A stretch of DNA of 64,000 bases. It comes from Gammaproteobacteria bacterium (GTDB lineage Bacteria; Pseudomonadota; Gammaproteobacteria; UBA5861). Every line of letters starts with the position of its first letter. Position 1 is the stretch's first letter. Shown in pieces: positions 1 to 11,292 of the stretch. Location of the stretch: the NCBI GenBank assembly GCA_022360445.1, contig JAKSCV010000076.1:1-64000 (forward strand), given 5' to 3'. The notes under the pieces are model-generated. The model worked only from the letters and a program-made list of their open reading frames with translations. It ran no database searches and had not been told where the DNA came from. The position numbers and the translations under genes are program-made.

Positions 1-1539
1 GTGAACAATTTCTCTGCAGATTGCGAGTCCCAACCCTGTTCCTCCTGCGCCATTTTTGGTTTTACTGCTCTGGATAAATTTATCAAAAATCGTTTCAAGC
101 TCCTCGTTAGGCACTCCGATACCTTCATCAGTGATATGCGTGGTCATCATAGTGCCTGGGGCATGGGGTACGCTTTCTTGTGTGGTATGACTCAATGAAA
201 AGCGAATATGAATGGACTTTCCCTGTGGAGTAAATTTGATGGCATTGGAGAGCAAATTATTAAGAACCTGGGAGATCTTTGCGATGTCAGCCTCTGCGAT
301 TGCATCAAAATCCGGTTGATCGATGATAACCTGTAATTCTTTAGGTTGAATTATGGATTCCAGTTCTCCCGCCATTGAGGCCGTCAGCGTATACATATCA
401 ACAGCTTGAATATCCAGTTCCATTTTTCCGGACTCTAGTTTCGATAAGTCCAGTAATGCGTTGAGCAGCTCCAGTAAACGAGCGCCACTGCAGTGGATAC
501 GCGAAAAGTAGGTCCCAAGCTTTTCGAGAGGCACTTCTTTAAGCCGCTTTATCCCAAAGTCTGAAAAGCTCAGGATGGCATGCATGGGTGTACGCAGCTC
601 GTGAGACATGTTGGCAAGGAACTCGGATTTTGCCTCATTGGCTTGTTCTGCAATAGTTAAGGCCTGTCGCAGTTCCTGTGTTTGCTGGTCCACCAGTTCT
701 TGGAGTGTTTCCCTTTGTTTTTTGAGTTGGTTTTCTGCATTTTTAGTGTCTGTGATATCACGGAAAGTGCCTGATGCGCGAATCACTTGCTTGTCACTGT
801 TGTAAATTGCCATTGCGCGTGAGTTGTACCAACGGTACTCTCCGTTTTCATGCTGCATACGGAAATTTTCATCCAGTGGAGAGCCGGTTTTGATCAGATT
901 TCGTAAAGCGGTAATATAGGCAGGTCGGTCATCCGGGTGAACCAGTGTATGAAGCCAGCGGTGTGTCTGCACATCCGAGTCTCCAACCTGCTTGCCCAGT
1001 AGTTCATAAGAACGCGGGTTGAAGTGGGTTTCCCCTGAGTTAAAGTCCCAGTCCCATAAGCCATCTTTACTGCCCTCCATGACAAAACGTAACCGTTCTT
1101 CATTTTGCCGGAGTTCCGTTTCTGCACGTTTGCGCTTGGTGATGTCAAAGATCCAAATTAGGCCGGCCGGCCCTTCAGTCAGCTGAATAATGTTGCTGTG
1201 GACGATAACGTGTCGAACCTCGCCCTGTTTTGAAATGACCTTGGCTTCGTAACCATTTTCAGGGTTGTCCCCGTTGAGGCGCTTTTGGAAACGCTCAAGG
1301 ATCATATTTAAGGAGTCGGGATGTATCCATTCCTTATAAGAAATGTGGAGTAACTCTTCTTCAGAATAGCCCAATAAAATGCTTGTTTGCTGGTTGGCGT
1401 AAAGGCAATGAGGGCCTGATGCAACAATGATTGCGATCGGTGATGCTTGAATAACATGTGCGTATTGTTCCGGTAATATCGAAAACGGATTCGCATTTAC
1501 CGTATTTTTTACGCTTTTTTCTCGAGATATCTTCTTCAT
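1..1539 (-). CDS. PAS-domain sensor histidine kinase, 3' end outside window
   Basis: The open frame runs from ATG at 1539 off the left edge (513 residues visible), so it has no stop here. Two PAS/PAC-like sensor segments occupy about residues 25-140 and 145-270. A coiled coil ending in QANEAKSEF follows, then a HisKA H-box, MSHELRTPMHA, with phospho-acceptor His about 313. The ATPase N-box (NNLLSNAIKF, about 428), G1 (DEGIGV, about 471) and G2 (GTGLGLAI, about 500) are intact. No transmembrane segment or signal peptide is seen, so a soluble cytoplasmic sensor is inferred. A receiver domain could follow beyond the edge, so a hybrid kinase is possible. No clear Shine-Dalgarno precedes the ATG. 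Ligand and partner regulator are unknown. Confidence 0.9.
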   Translation of the reverse strand, partial: MKKISREKSVKNTVNANPFSILPEQYAHVIQASPIAIIVASGPHCLYANQQTSILLGYSEEELLHISYKEWIHPDSLNMILERFQKRLNGDNPENGYEAKVISKQGEVRHVIVHSNIIQLTEGPAGLIWIFDITKRKRAETELRQNEERLRFVMEGSKDGLWDWDFNSGETHFNPRSYELLGKQVGDSDVQTHRWLHTLVHPDDRPAYITALRNLIKTGSPLDENFRMQHENGEYRWYNSRAMAIYNSDKQVIRASGTFRDITDTKNAENQLKKQRETLQELVDQQTQELRQALTIAEQANEAKSEFLANMSHELRTPMHAILSFSDFGIKRLKEVPLEKLGTYFSRIHCSGARLLELLNALLDLSKLESGKMELDIQAVDMYTLTASMAGELESIIQPKELQVIIDQPDFDAIAEADIAKISQVLNNLLSNAIKFTPQGKSIHIRFSLSHTTQESVPHAPGTMMTTHITDEGIGVPNEELETIFDKFIQSSKTKNGAGGTGLGLAICREIVH

Positions 1540-1664
1540 AGATGCAGTCGTTGCGCAATGAACCCTATGCTTACAATAGCCTATTCGTTAATGTAAGGCA
1601 TAGCGGCCAGTTTGTTTAAAGCTGCAACGTAAATAATAAAAAACGATATTCAAGAGGGGAGACT

Positions 1665-2450
1665 ATGCAATACATTTTGACGAAAAAAAAAGGCGCTATT
1701 GGCCACATCACGTTCAATGACCCGGATAATATGAATGCACTAACGCCTGAAGCAATGCAGGAAATTATCTCAGTCTTGTCAAGGTATGAAGAGGATCGTG
1801 ATATTCGGGTTGTGGTGTTTACAGGGTCTGGTAAAGCGTTTTCAGCAGGCGGTAACTATGATTTTTTGAAACGTCTCTATAACGCCACACCGGTAGACAT
1901 TAAAGAGGCGGTCTATAAAAATTTTGCGGGTGGTGTTAAAGCAACCAAAATGTTCCCAAAACCGACTATTGCCGCTGTGAATGGTCCAGCGGTCGGGGCC
2001 GGTTGCGAGCTGGCTATTGCTTGTGATTTCCGTATTGTGAGCGAGCGGGCATTGTTCAGTGAAATATGGGCTCGGTTGGGTGTTATTTGTCCATTGGGTG
2101 GTATGTTTTTGTTGCCGCGCCTGGTGGGCCTTTCCAAGGCAACTGAAATGCTGATGCTAGGGGAGACGGTAGATGGTCAAGAAGCCGTCCAAATTGGATT
2201 GGCCAACCAGTGTGTGCCGCATGCACAATTGGAAGACGAGGTGAGGCGATGGACAGAAAAAATTGCAGCGGGCGCACCGCTGGCCATGTCTGCGATGAAA
2301 GAAGGCCTGCGCCGGGGCATGGAGTCAACCTTGGCGCGCGAATGGGAATATAACATGTTTGCCCAAGCAACCTTAATTAGTTCCGATGATTGCAAAGAAG
2401 GGATTACTTCTGCTATCGATAAGCGTGCTCCAGTGTTCCAGGGCAATTAA
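1665..2450 (+). CDS. Enoyl-CoA hydratase/isomerase (crotonase) family protein
   Basis: A 261-residue crotonase-fold protein preceded by an AAGAGGGGAG ribosome site. The oxyanion-hole segments FSAGGNYDF (about 60-68) and VGAGCELAIACD (about 105-116) and the core FSEIWARLG/PLGGMFLLPRLVGL are present. Length is normal for the family. The family hydrates or isomerises enoyl-CoA thioesters, but the subgroup with FSEIWARLG has no substrate that can be read from sequence. It is monocistronic, convergent with radC (27-bp gap), and divergent from the sensor kinase. A link to the other acyl-CoA genes of the window is inference. Confidence 0.88.
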   Translation: MQYILTKKKGAIGHITFNDPDNMNALTPEAMQEIISVLSRYEEDRDIRVVVFTGSGKAFSAGGNYDFLKRLYNATPVDIKEAVYKNFAGGVKATKMFPKPTIAAVNGPAVGAGCELAIACDFRIVSERALFSEIWARLGVICPLGGMFLLPRLVGLSKATEMLMLGETVDGQEAVQIGLANQCVPHAQLEDEVRRWTEKIAAGAPLAMSAMKEGLRRGMESTLAREWEYNMFAQATLISSDDCKEGITSAIDKRAPVFQGN

Positions 2451-2477
2451 ATGTCATGGTGTTGATATGGGGTCGAT

Positions 2478-3152
2478 TCACAAAAGCCCCTGCTCAGCAA
2501 AAGAAAGATCCTCCCCAGCGCCAACGATCACGTGATCCAGTACACGAATGTCAACCAGATCAAGTGCATCTTTCAATTGTGATGTGACCTGCAGATCAGC
2601 AGCGCTGGGCTCTGCTACGCCTGAGGGATGATTGTGGGCAAAAATGACGGCGGTGGCATTGAAGTTCAAAGCGGATTTCACCACTTCTCGAGGATAAATG
2701 CTGGCCGCGTTAATTGTGCCCCGGAATAGTTCTTCAAACGCAATAACGCGGTGGTGATTGTCAAGAAAGAGGCAAGCGAAAACTTCATGGGGGCGGTTTT
2801 TTAATCGCAAAGCAAGGTATCGACGGGTTTCTGTTGCCGAGGTCAATGCGTCACCTCGTGAGACTTTCTCGAACAGGTAGCGCCGGCCCATTTCCAAAAC
2901 GGCCTGCAGTTGAGCGTACTTTGCATTGCCAAGGCCCTTGCTGGCACAAAAACGTGAACGGTCCGCAGCGAGTAGTGCCCCCAGACCATTGAATTCATCA
3001 AGCAGGTCACGCGCCAGATCGACAGCCGTTTTTCCAGTAACTCCGGTTCTAAGAAATATGGCTAGAAGTTCTGCGTCAGAAAGAGCATCTGCGCCGCGGT
3101 TGAGTAACTTCTCTCTGGGTCTCTCATCTGCCGGCCAATCCGTGATTGCCAT
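2478..3152 (-). CDS. radC: RadC/JAB-domain protein
   Basis: A 224-residue RadC (YicR) protein. The N-terminal helix-hairpin-helix part begins [13 protein letters not shown] and contains [14 protein letters not shown]. The C-terminal MPN/JAB domain carries the metal motif HNHPSG (about residue 170) followed by PSAADLQVT. The motif predicts a zinc hydrolase; the family was named for a recombination-repair role that has been disputed, so function is open. It is divergent from coaBC with about 100 bp between, the usual gammaproteobacterial arrangement. Confidence 0.95.
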   Translation of the reverse strand: MAITDWPADERPREKLLNRGADALSDAELLAIFLRTGVTGKTAVDLARDLLDEFNGLGALLAADRSRFCASKGLGNAKYAQLQAVLEMGRRYLFEKVSRGDALTSATETRRYLALRLKNRPHEVFACLFLDNHHRVIAFEELFRGTINAASIYPREVVKSALNFNATAVIFAHNHPSGVAEPSAADLQVTSQLKDALDLVDIRVLDHVIVGAGEDLSFAEQGLL

Positions 3153-3254
3153 CTAAAGATTCATCCTCTAAAAACGTAAAAGTGAGTCACAATACCGGTA
3201 TATACCGATGTTTTTCAATGAACGTGTCATAAATTGCTTGTTAGGATATAAGGT

Positions 3255-4472
3255 ATGAAGCAACTGAAAGGTAAAAAAATTCTCTTAGGTATCACCGGCG
3301 GGATTGCGGCCTACAAGAGTGCTGACTTAACGCGCCGACTGGTGGAAGCCGGGGCCGATGTCCGTGTTGTGATGACCGCCGGTGCCATGGCATTTATACA
3401 GCCATTGACATTTCAAGCGCTGTCAGGGAACCCTGTTTCGCGTGATCTTTTGGATGAGTCCGCCGAAGCGGCGATGGGGCATATCGAGCTGGCTCGATGG
3501 GCCGATTGTATTTTAGTGGCCCCTGCGACAGCAAACGGCATTGCCTCACTGGCGCATGGTTTTGCGCATGATTTATTAACAACCTTGTGTTTGGCCACAG
3601 AAGCGCCGATTGCCGTGGCTCCCGCAATGAATCGATTGATGTGGGCGAATCCCGCGACTCAAGCAAACATTCGTACATTAGAAAGCCGAGGTATTCAGCT
3701 TATGGGGCCTGCAGAGGGGGTTCAGGCCTGTGGTGAAACAGGAGCCGGTCGGCTTTTAGAGCCCGCTCTGATTATTGAGGCGCTTGTGCAAATGCTGTTA
3801 CTCTCAAGCCCTGATCTGGGCGGGGTAAAAGTAATGATTACAGCCGGTCCAACCCGAGAAGCCATTGATCCGGTGCGCTTTATCAGTAACCACAGCTCTG
3901 GAAAAATGGGGTATGCTGTGGCAGAAGCGGTGCGGACCCGTGGTGCTGAGGTGACGCTGGTATCCGGTCCGGTCGATCTCCCCCTTCCTAACGGTGTAAC
4001 CTGTCTTTCTGTAGAGAGCGCCCAGGAAATGCACGACATGGTGATGAGACTCATTGCTGATATCGACATATTTATTGGCGTTGCCGCCGTGGCAGATTTT
4101 CGGGCAGCGTTACCGGCCGATCAGAAAATCAAAAAGAATGGAGAGACTTCTCTGGTACTGTCATTGGTTCAAAATCCAGATATCCTGGCATCCGTGGCTG
4201 GACTCGAAAGCCCGCCATTTACGGTTGGGTTTGCGGCAGAAACGCATGATGTTGAACGTTATGCCCGTGATAAGCTAAAACGTAAAAAGCTCAATATGAT
4301 TGCGGCTAATGATGTTTCGGATGAATCGATAGGTTTTCATTCGCACCAGAATGCATTGACCGTGTTTTGGGGAGATGACGGCGTTGAAAAGCTGGCATTA
4401 GCCTCAAAATCACACATCGCCAACCAGTTGGTTTCCTTAATTGCAACACGTTACAAAGAGCAATGTTCATGA
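3255..4472 (+). CDS. coaBC: Bifunctional phosphopantothenoylcysteine decarboxylase/phosphopantothenate-cysteine ligase
   Basis: A 405-residue fusion catalysing two steps of coenzyme A synthesis. The N-terminal flavoprotein CoaC half has [14 protein letters not shown], the active-site His segment [23 protein letters not shown] and the Cys clamp ACGETGAGR. The C-terminal CoaB half has [25 protein letters not shown] and the DQKIKKNG lysine motif. The stop overlaps the dut start as ATGA (4469-4472), so the two genes are translationally coupled. It heads the coaBC-dut-algC-argB run. Confidence 0.97.
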   Translation: MKQLKGKKILLGITGGIAAYKSADLTRRLVEAGADVRVVMTAGAMAFIQPLTFQALSGNPVSRDLLDESAEAAMGHIELARWADCILVAPATANGIASLAHGFAHDLLTTLCLATEAPIAVAPAMNRLMWANPATQANIRTLESRGIQLMGPAEGVQACGETGAGRLLEPALIIEALVQMLLLSSPDLGGVKVMITAGPTREAIDPVRFISNHSSGKMGYAVAEAVRTRGAEVTLVSGPVDLPLPNGVTCLSVESAQEMHDMVMRLIADIDIFIGVAAVADFRAALPADQKIKKNGETSLVLSLVQNPDILASVAGLESPPFTVGFAAETHDVERYARDKLKRKKLNMIAANDVSDESIGFHSHQNALTVFWGDDGVEKLALASKSHIANQLVSLIATRYKEQCS

Positions 4473-4930
4473 ATCGATACGCTTTAGACGTTAAATTGCT
4501 TGATTCACGCTTAGGTACAGAGATTCCCCTGCCTGAATATGCAACATCGGGCTCAGCGGGCCTTGATTTGCGCGCCTGCCTGGAACGTCCTTTAGTGCTA
4601 CAACCGGGGCAGTCTGAACTGATTCCAACAGGGATGGCTATTCATATCAAGGACGAGCAGTTAGCCGCAGTGATATTACCGCGTTCGGGTTTGGGCCATA
4701 AACACGGTATTGTCTTGGGTAACCTGGTGGGCTTGATTGACTCCGATTATCAAGGGCAACTTTTTGTGTCTTGCTGGAATCGTGGTCAGGTCGCGTTTAC
4801 GATTGATGTGGGTGAGCGAATAGCACAATTGGTGTTGGTGCCCATTGTTCAAGCAACTTTTAATATTGTTGATGATTTTCATGCAACGGACCGAGGTGAA
4901 AGTGGTTTTGGTTCGTCCGGTCGTCACTGA
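4469..4930 (+). CDS. dut: Deoxyuridine 5'-triphosphate nucleotidohydrolase
   Basis: A dUTPase of 153 residues hydrolysing dUTP to dUMP and PPi. All trimeric dUTPase motifs are visible: [34 protein letters not shown] and the C-terminal P-loop-like [10 protein letters not shown]. An ATG also lies at 4463, but 4469 is preferred: it makes the ATGA overlap with coaBC and leaves an AAAGAG ribosome site at proper spacing. It is cytoplasmic and follows coaBC as in Pseudomonas and E. coli. Confidence 0.96.
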   Translation: MNRYALDVKLLDSRLGTEIPLPEYATSGSAGLDLRACLERPLVLQPGQSELIPTGMAIHIKDEQLAAVILPRSGLGHKHGIVLGNLVGLIDSDYQGQLFVSCWNRGQVAFTIDVGERIAQLVLVPIVQATFNIVDDFHATDRGESGFGSSGRH

Positions 4931-4963
4931 GTCTATTTTACAGTTCAGATAGGGATAAAAAAG

Positions 4964-6337
4964 ATGGAAGTTTCCCCAGCTATTTTTCGCGCGTACGATA
5001 TCCGAGGCGTTGTTGATGAAGTGTTGACACCCGATGTCGTTCGAGAAGTTGGTAAGGCCTTTGGTAGCGAGTGTGAAGCGCAGGGGCAAAAGCGAGTTGT
5101 TGTCGCTAGAGATGGCCGCTTGTCGGGCCCTATGTTATCTGAGGCTTTAATTGATGGTTTGATGTCAACAGGCCGACAAGTGATCGACATTGGGATGGTC
5201 CCCACCCCAGTATTGTACTATGCGACTTACAAGCTGGAGACAGGGACCGGCGTCATGATTACTGGCAGCCACAACCCGCCCAATTACAACGGATTGAAAA
5301 TGATGATGGCGGGGGCCTCTTTGTATGGAGAAGCGATACAGCGGCTGTACCAACGGATTGTCAGTCACGAGGTTTGCACGGCTGAAGGGACTTTAGAGCG
5401 TGTTGAGATTTTGGATGAATATATTCAGCGCGTGGTAGGGGATATCCAGCTTGCAAGGCCGATGAAAATCGGTGTCGACTGCGGTAACGGTGTGCCTGGT
5501 TTGATCGCTGCAGATTTGCTCAGAAAACTGGGTTGTGAAGTGGTTGAGATGTTTTCGGAGGTGGACGGTCGCTTCCCTAACCACCATCCGGACCCGAGCA
5601 AAGTTGAAAACTTGCAGGATCTGATTCGGGCTGTTGGTGAACACAAACTTGAGCTTGGTCTGGCCTTCGACGGTGATGGTGACCGAGTAGGTGTGATTGA
5701 TAACACGGGGCAAATTATCTGGCCAGATCGCCAGATGATCCTGTATTCACGGGATATCTTATCGCGGCATCCTGGCGCTAAAATTATCTATGACGTCAAA
5801 TGCTCGCGGCACTTGGGCCAAGCGATACAAAAAGCCGGAGGTGAGCCGGAGATGTGGAAAACAGGGCACTCAATCGTCAAAGCTCGGATGAAAGAAACCG
5901 GGGCATTGTTAGGCGGTGAGATGAGTGGCCATATCTTTTTTAAAGAGCGCTGGTACGGTTTTGATGATGCGCTCTATACGGCCGGCCGTTTGTTGGAAAT
6001 CCTTTCGAAAGACAACAGACTCGTCTTTGATATCTTTGCAGAACTGCCAGATAGCCTCAATACACCAGAACTGAATGTTAGCTTTGAAGAAGGCGAGCAC
6101 TTTAAGTTTATGGAGCAACTTGTCCAGCAGAGCCAGTTTCCGGGAGCAAAAGTGACGACTATTGATGGGATACGTGTGGATTTTGACGATGGCTGGGGAT
6201 TGGTTAGAGCGTCCAATACAACACCGTCTCTGGTTATTCGTTTCGAAGCGGAAAATCAGCAGGCACTGGAGCGTATTCAAGCTCAGTTCAGAGCAGCCAT
6301 TTGGGCAGTTGATAGCCATTTGACGTTGCCTTTTTAG
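4964..6337 (+). CDS. algC: Phosphomannomutase/phosphoglucomutase
   Basis: A 457-residue alpha-D-phosphohexomutase. The phosphoserine loop is TGSHNPPNYNG (Ser about 102), the metal loop FDGDGDRVG, the sugar-specificity loop GGEMSGHIFF, and the C-terminal phosphate-binding loop RASNTTPSLVIRFEA. Length and motifs match the AlgC/XanA PMM-PGM group. It interconverts hexose 1- and 6-phosphates and so supplies GDP-mannose, dTDP-rhamnose and LPS precursors. It could feed the exopolysaccharide block 3 kb downstream. It lies between dut and argB, the Pseudomonas order. Confidence 0.94.
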   Translation: MEVSPAIFRAYDIRGVVDEVLTPDVVREVGKAFGSECEAQGQKRVVVARDGRLSGPMLSEALIDGLMSTGRQVIDIGMVPTPVLYYATYKLETGTGVMITGSHNPPNYNGLKMMMAGASLYGEAIQRLYQRIVSHEVCTAEGTLERVEILDEYIQRVVGDIQLARPMKIGVDCGNGVPGLIAADLLRKLGCEVVEMFSEVDGRFPNHHPDPSKVENLQDLIRAVGEHKLELGLAFDGDGDRVGVIDNTGQIIWPDRQMILYSRDILSRHPGAKIIYDVKCSRHLGQAIQKAGGEPEMWKTGHSIVKARMKETGALLGGEMSGHIFFKERWYGFDDALYTAGRLLEILSKDNRLVFDIFAELPDSLNTPELNVSFEEGEHFKFMEQLVQQSQFPGAKVTTIDGIRVDFDDGWGLVRASNTTPSLVIRFEAENQQALERIQAQFRAAIWAVDSHLTLPF

Positions 6338-7249
<912 letters not shown>

Positions 7250-7277
7250 AGTATCTATAAACGCAAGTAGGAGGAAT

Positions 7278-8858
7278 ATGGGTATGAATCAAACCCACCG
7301 GGATTACCTTTATAAAAATAATCCGTATTTGGCCCAATCTCGAAAAACTAACATTGCCAATTTATTCCGTCATCAGGTCAAAATATCCAAGAATCAGCGT
7401 GCTGTTGTTGATGGCGATGTGATACTCACTTACCGGGAATTGAATCAACGTGTTAATCGGCTCGCTCACTTTTTTCAAAGTAAAGGTTTGTTGCCCGGAG
7501 ATAGGGCGGCTATGCTCGCCAGTAACCGTTATGAGTATATTGAGGCCGAGTTAGCCGCAGCAAAAACAGGCGTGATTTTGTGCGCACTTAACTGCCGCTT
7601 GACGGAAGCAGAGCTGACCCATTGTATTAACCTCGTTACGCCAAAATTGCTGATCGTTGAAGATGAATTTGCAGCAAAGGTCCGTGATGTGACATCTCCA
7701 CTCAAGCGACTTTCATTAGATAAAGGCTATCGTGAATTAATGCTGTTACAGGCAGAGACGGAGCCCGATTATGAGGGTGATCCTGAGGACGGGTTGGTCA
7801 TTTTATATACCAGTGGCACAACAGGTTTGCCAAAAGGTGCTCTTATTAGCCACCGTGCGATGATTGCTCGTGCGACAGTCTTTCAGGGAGAATTTGGTGT
7901 TACGCGTGATGATGGCTTTATTGCCTGGGCGCCCTTTTACCATATGGCTTCAACGGATCAGTCGCTTGCAACATTGTTGATGGGAGGGACGGTCTTTGTT
8001 GTGGAGGGCTACCAAGGAGAGACAATTTTGGATCTTCTTGAGCGAGAGCAGATTGGTTGGCTAGTACTTATTCCTGGTATGATCGACGCATTTATTCAGG
8101 ACCTTAAGGCACGCACCCATAGCTTTCGACCTAAGAAAGTCACTTGCGCTGGGGCAATGGCGGATCTTGTGCCGCCGCATCAACTCCAGGAAGTTACGCG
8201 TTTACTGGGTGCACCTTATGTCAACTCTTTTGGTTCCACTGAAACAGGCCTGCCTCCTGCTACAAGCAGTCTGTTAGCTATTGGTGAACGACCGACTTCT
8301 TTGGCGAAACGGTTGTCGAAATTGTGTGAGATCCAATTGGTAGATGAGGTGGGTCACCCGGTTCCCATGGGTACGCCCGGCGAACTGATTTTGCGCGGGC
8401 CTACCTTGTTTAGTGGTTACTGGAATGCTCATGATGTAAATGAGCAAGATTTTCGAGGTGGTTGGTTTCATATGGGCGATGTTTTTCGTCAACATGAAGA
8501 CGAAAAAATTGATTTTGTAGACCGATCCAAGTACTTAATTAAGTCAGGGGGAGAAAATATCTATCCGGCGGAAATAGAGCGAGTCTTGTTTACGCATCCT
8601 TATGTTGTAGAAGCCACCGTTGTTAAACAAAAAGATATAAGGTGGGGGGAAACCCCGGTTGCTTATGTAGCAACCAGTGAGGAGGTTTCTGAGAAGGAGT
8701 TGTTGGATAAATGCAGGCAAGCACTAGCCGCTTATAAGTGCCCGAAAGTCATTTACTTTATTCCTTTTGAGGCATTTCCGCGGAGTACTGCAGGTAAAGT
8801 TCAGCGACATTACTTGGAGAAAATCAACAGTGCATCTCAATCTTCTAATGAAAATTAA
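7278..8858 (+). CDS. Acyl-CoA synthetase (AMP-forming, class I ANL superfamily)
   Basis: A 526-residue adenylate-forming ligase. Signatures: P-loop-like LYTSGTTGLPKGALISHRA, NSFGSTETG (A5), the GWFHMGD/DRSKYLIKSGGENIYP hinge region, and the C-terminal catalytic lysine segment STAGKVQRHYL. It should activate a carboxylic acid to its CoA thioester; substrate is not deducible. An AGGAGG site lies just upstream. The second in-frame ATG (7284) has the better spacing, so the protein may start MNQTHRDY. In related genomes pyrE usually follows argB, so this gene may be a local replacement (inference). Confidence 0.9.
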   Translation: MGMNQTHRDYLYKNNPYLAQSRKTNIANLFRHQVKISKNQRAVVDGDVILTYRELNQRVNRLAHFFQSKGLLPGDRAAMLASNRYEYIEAELAAAKTGVILCALNCRLTEAELTHCINLVTPKLLIVEDEFAAKVRDVTSPLKRLSLDKGYRELMLLQAETEPDYEGDPEDGLVILYTSGTTGLPKGALISHRAMIARATVFQGEFGVTRDDGFIAWAPFYHMASTDQSLATLLMGGTVFVVEGYQGETILDLLEREQIGWLVLIPGMIDAFIQDLKARTHSFRPKKVTCAGAMADLVPPHQLQEVTRLLGAPYVNSFGSTETGLPPATSSLLAIGERPTSLAKRLSKLCEIQLVDEVGHPVPMGTPGELILRGPTLFSGYWNAHDVNEQDFRGGWFHMGDVFRQHEDEKIDFVDRSKYLIKSGGENIYPAEIERVLFTHPYVVEATVVKQKDIRWGETPVAYVATSEEVSEKELLDKCRQALAAYKCPKVIYFIPFEAFPRSTAGKVQRHYLEKINSASQSSNEN

Positions 8859-9010
8859 AGCAATAGATTAAGTAAAGAAATCATCTGTGATGGGCGTTAT
8901 AGTTTTGTAGTACTAAAGATTTAAAATAATCTTTCAATGTCAGGTGTTGGTTTTCTTTTGTTGTCGGTGTTTTTAAGTGTTAGGGGAGCCTGTGCCAACT
9001 AGGTTTATCG

Positions 9011-9670
9011 ATGGAGATTTTGAGAGTGTATAGCAAAGTATTTCTGATAGGGATTTTGAGTATAGTTGGATTGGTTAGCTGTGGACGTTCCACGGTGGGT
9101 GTTGTCAGTGATCCTGACGAATTATCGCTATTGAGGATACAGGATCCTAGAGTGGAGCTCGTTGATACCTACCGAATTGGTGTTGATGATCGCCTCCAGA
9201 TCAGCGTTTGGAGAAACCCAGAATTGTCCGTGACAGTGCCTGTTCGGCCTGATGGCAAAATATCTATACCGCTCGTTGGTGATGTGCACGCTGGTGGCTT
9301 GTCTCCGGATGAGGTGGCGAAAAATATTGAGGCACAGTTAGCCAAGTATATTAGAGACCCTAAAGTTGCTGTTATTCTGACGGACCTTGTTAGCCACGAG
9401 TACCTTTCAAGGGTACGTGTTACTGGAGCTGTACGTAACTCCATATCAATGCCTTACAGGCCGGGTGCGACGGTACTTGATTTAGTGTTGTCAGCAGGTG
9501 GTGTAAATGAATTTGCAGCCCCCAATAAATCCGTTTTATATCGCTCAACAGAGGATGGTGAAAAAGCATATCGGGTGAAGCTCGATGATATTTTAAAAGA
9601 AGGTCGCCTAGAGACTAATTATTATATTCAGCCTGGTGATGTTATTACCGTGCCAGAAAAAATATTTTAA
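9011..9670 (+). CDS. Wza-like polysaccharide export lipoprotein
   Basis: A 219-residue outer-membrane polysaccharide export protein. The N-terminus is a lipoprotein signal (SKVFLIGILSIVGLVSC, lipobox LVSC). A poly-export domain follows (YRIGVDDRLQISVWRNPELS), then VPVRPDGKISIPLVGDVHAGG, and a SLBB-like segment (VTGAVRNSISMPYRPGATV). The short length matches the EpsE/exosortase-type export proteins rather than about 380-residue Wza. A GTG at 9026 with ATGGAG upstream is an alternative start. It opens the AT-rich exopolysaccharide block. Confidence 0.88.
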   Translation: MEILRVYSKVFLIGILSIVGLVSCGRSTVGVVSDPDELSLLRIQDPRVELVDTYRIGVDDRLQISVWRNPELSVTVPVRPDGKISIPLVGDVHAGGLSPDEVAKNIEAQLAKYIRDPKVAVILTDLVSHEYLSRVRVTGAVRNSISMPYRPGATVLDLVLSAGGVNEFAAPNKSVLYRSTEDGEKAYRVKLDDILKEGRLETNYYIQPGDVITVPEKIF

Positions 9671-9717
9671 ATGGATTTTTTTATAAGTAAATTAAATTTA
9701 ATAGTGAAGGCCTGAAA

Positions 9718-11292
9718 ATGCAACTGACATCTGACGAGCTGGTCAAATTAATAGTTAAAGAAATAAAAATAAGGAAATTTACGTTCGTTATTTTGTTTTC
9801 TCTAATAAGCCTAAGTTTCCTGTCCTTAGGTGTTGTTTGGCCTAAGAAATATGAATCTTCAGTATCTATCCAGTATGAAGATAGTGACATTATTATGCCT
9901 TTGATGCGTGGAGCAGCAGAAGCAACACAAGTTAAAGATCAAGCCCAGAATGTAAAGAGTATTATATTCGGCCGATCAGTAATGAGAAAAATACTGGAAG
10001 TCGGTGGGTGGTTAGATAAAGACCTGTCTGCAATTGAGCAGGAGCAGCAAATAAAAGAAATCATAAAAAGCACTAATGTGAAAAAGGAAGGTAGGAACAT
10101 CGTTGTAATAACCTATACCGATAAAAGTGCGGAAAGAGCATATATAGTTACGAAAAACTTTGGCGAGTTGTTTGTAGACACGAGTTCTCAAAACCAGAGG
10201 AAACAAAGTAGGGATGCTTATGATTTTATCAACAAGCAAGTTGAATCTTATAGAAAGAAGCTAACAGAAGCGGAAAATAGTTTAAAAATTTTCCAAAGTG
10301 AAAATGCTGATGCAAAGCCTGGCATGAAGGTGCAAGTTGATGAGAGGATTGTTCATTTGAGGCGTGTTGTCGATACGCTAACGTTAGAGCAAAGCGAGGC
10401 TGAAATTAAGTTGAACTCTTTGCAACGGCAGCTGTCAGGAGAAGCCAGGGTAACGGCAAATGTCGCAGAAAAAGGTGAAATTTACGCAAGAATAAGAGCG
10501 TTGCAGACGAAGCTCGATCAACTCAGGTTAAGTTACTTAGACACCTATCCCGACATTATCCGCATTAAAAGACAAATTAAAGACCTGACAGATGAAGCAG
10601 GTGCTTTGAGTGTTTCAAGTTCTAATACTGAAAAGACTTATGTAGGTTTTAGTGAGCCTGCGGGTGACGTTAGGGTGAGCTCTTTATATGATGAACTGAA
10701 AGCTCAAATTTCATCCGTGAAAACAGATCTCCTAACTCTCAATAACCGACTCATTCATAATAGAAGACTTCTCGAAGAAGAGAAACTCAGAGCAGAAAGA
10801 ATTAACAATGTTGAAGCAAAGCTTGCAGAGTTGACCAGAGATTACGAAGTCAACAGAGACATTTATAAAGATTTGCTCCGCCGAAGAGAAAATGCACGTG
10901 TTTCACTAAACCTTGATCTAGAACGTCGTGGTTTAAGTTTTAAAATAACAGAACCGGCAAATTTTCCCATTCTGCCTTCAGGTCTAAGATTTATTCATTT
11001 TATGTTGATAGGCATCATCATGGGAACATTAATCCCTGTCGGATTAATTTTTGCCTTGCTTTATTTTGGTTCAAAACTTCGCCTAGAGCGGAATATTTAT
11101 GAAGACTATGATATTCCACTTATAGAGACTGTGCCAAAGCTATACAGCCCTGCTGAATTAAGTGCTCAACGAGTGGGTATGTTATTAGTCGTGGTTTTAT
11201 TGCTTGGAAACTTATCTATTTTTGTTGGTGTTGGTTGGATGAAGTATCTAGGCGTACCGATTCTGGATACGATAGGTTTGGGAGGAATGTGA
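9718..11292 (+). CDS. GumC/Wzz-type polysaccharide chain-length determinant
   Basis: A 524-residue inner-membrane protein. A transmembrane helix lies near residues 22-42, a long periplasmic coiled-coil section at about 160-400, and a second helix near 420-445. A third hydrophobic helix (MLLVVVLLLGNLSIFVGVGW) lies close to the C-terminus. Length and the two to three helix layout resemble the XrtA-system chain-length proteins (TIGR03007-like). It likely controls polymer length and links the export lipoprotein with the polymerase. Its stop overlaps the next start (TGATG at 11290-11294), so the two are translationally coupled. Confidence 0.85.
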   Translation: MQLTSDELVKLIVKEIKIRKFTFVILFSLISLSFLSLGVVWPKKYESSVSIQYEDSDIIMPLMRGAAEATQVKDQAQNVKSIIFGRSVMRKILEVGGWLDKDLSAIEQEQQIKEIIKSTNVKKEGRNIVVITYTDKSAERAYIVTKNFGELFVDTSSQNQRKQSRDAYDFINKQVESYRKKLTEAENSLKIFQSENADAKPGMKVQVDERIVHLRRVVDTLTLEQSEAEIKLNSLQRQLSGEARVTANVAEKGEIYARIRALQTKLDQLRLSYLDTYPDIIRIKRQIKDLTDEAGALSVSSSNTEKTYVGFSEPAGDVRVSSLYDELKAQISSVKTDLLTLNNRLIHNRRLLEEEKLRAERINNVEAKLAELTRDYEVNRDIYKDLLRRRENARVSLNLDLERRGLSFKITEPANFPILPSGLRFIHFMLIGIIMGTLIPVGLIFALLYFGSKLRLERNIYEDYDIPLIETVPKLYSPAELSAQRVGMLLVVVLLLGNLSIFVGVGWMKYLGVPILDTIGLGGM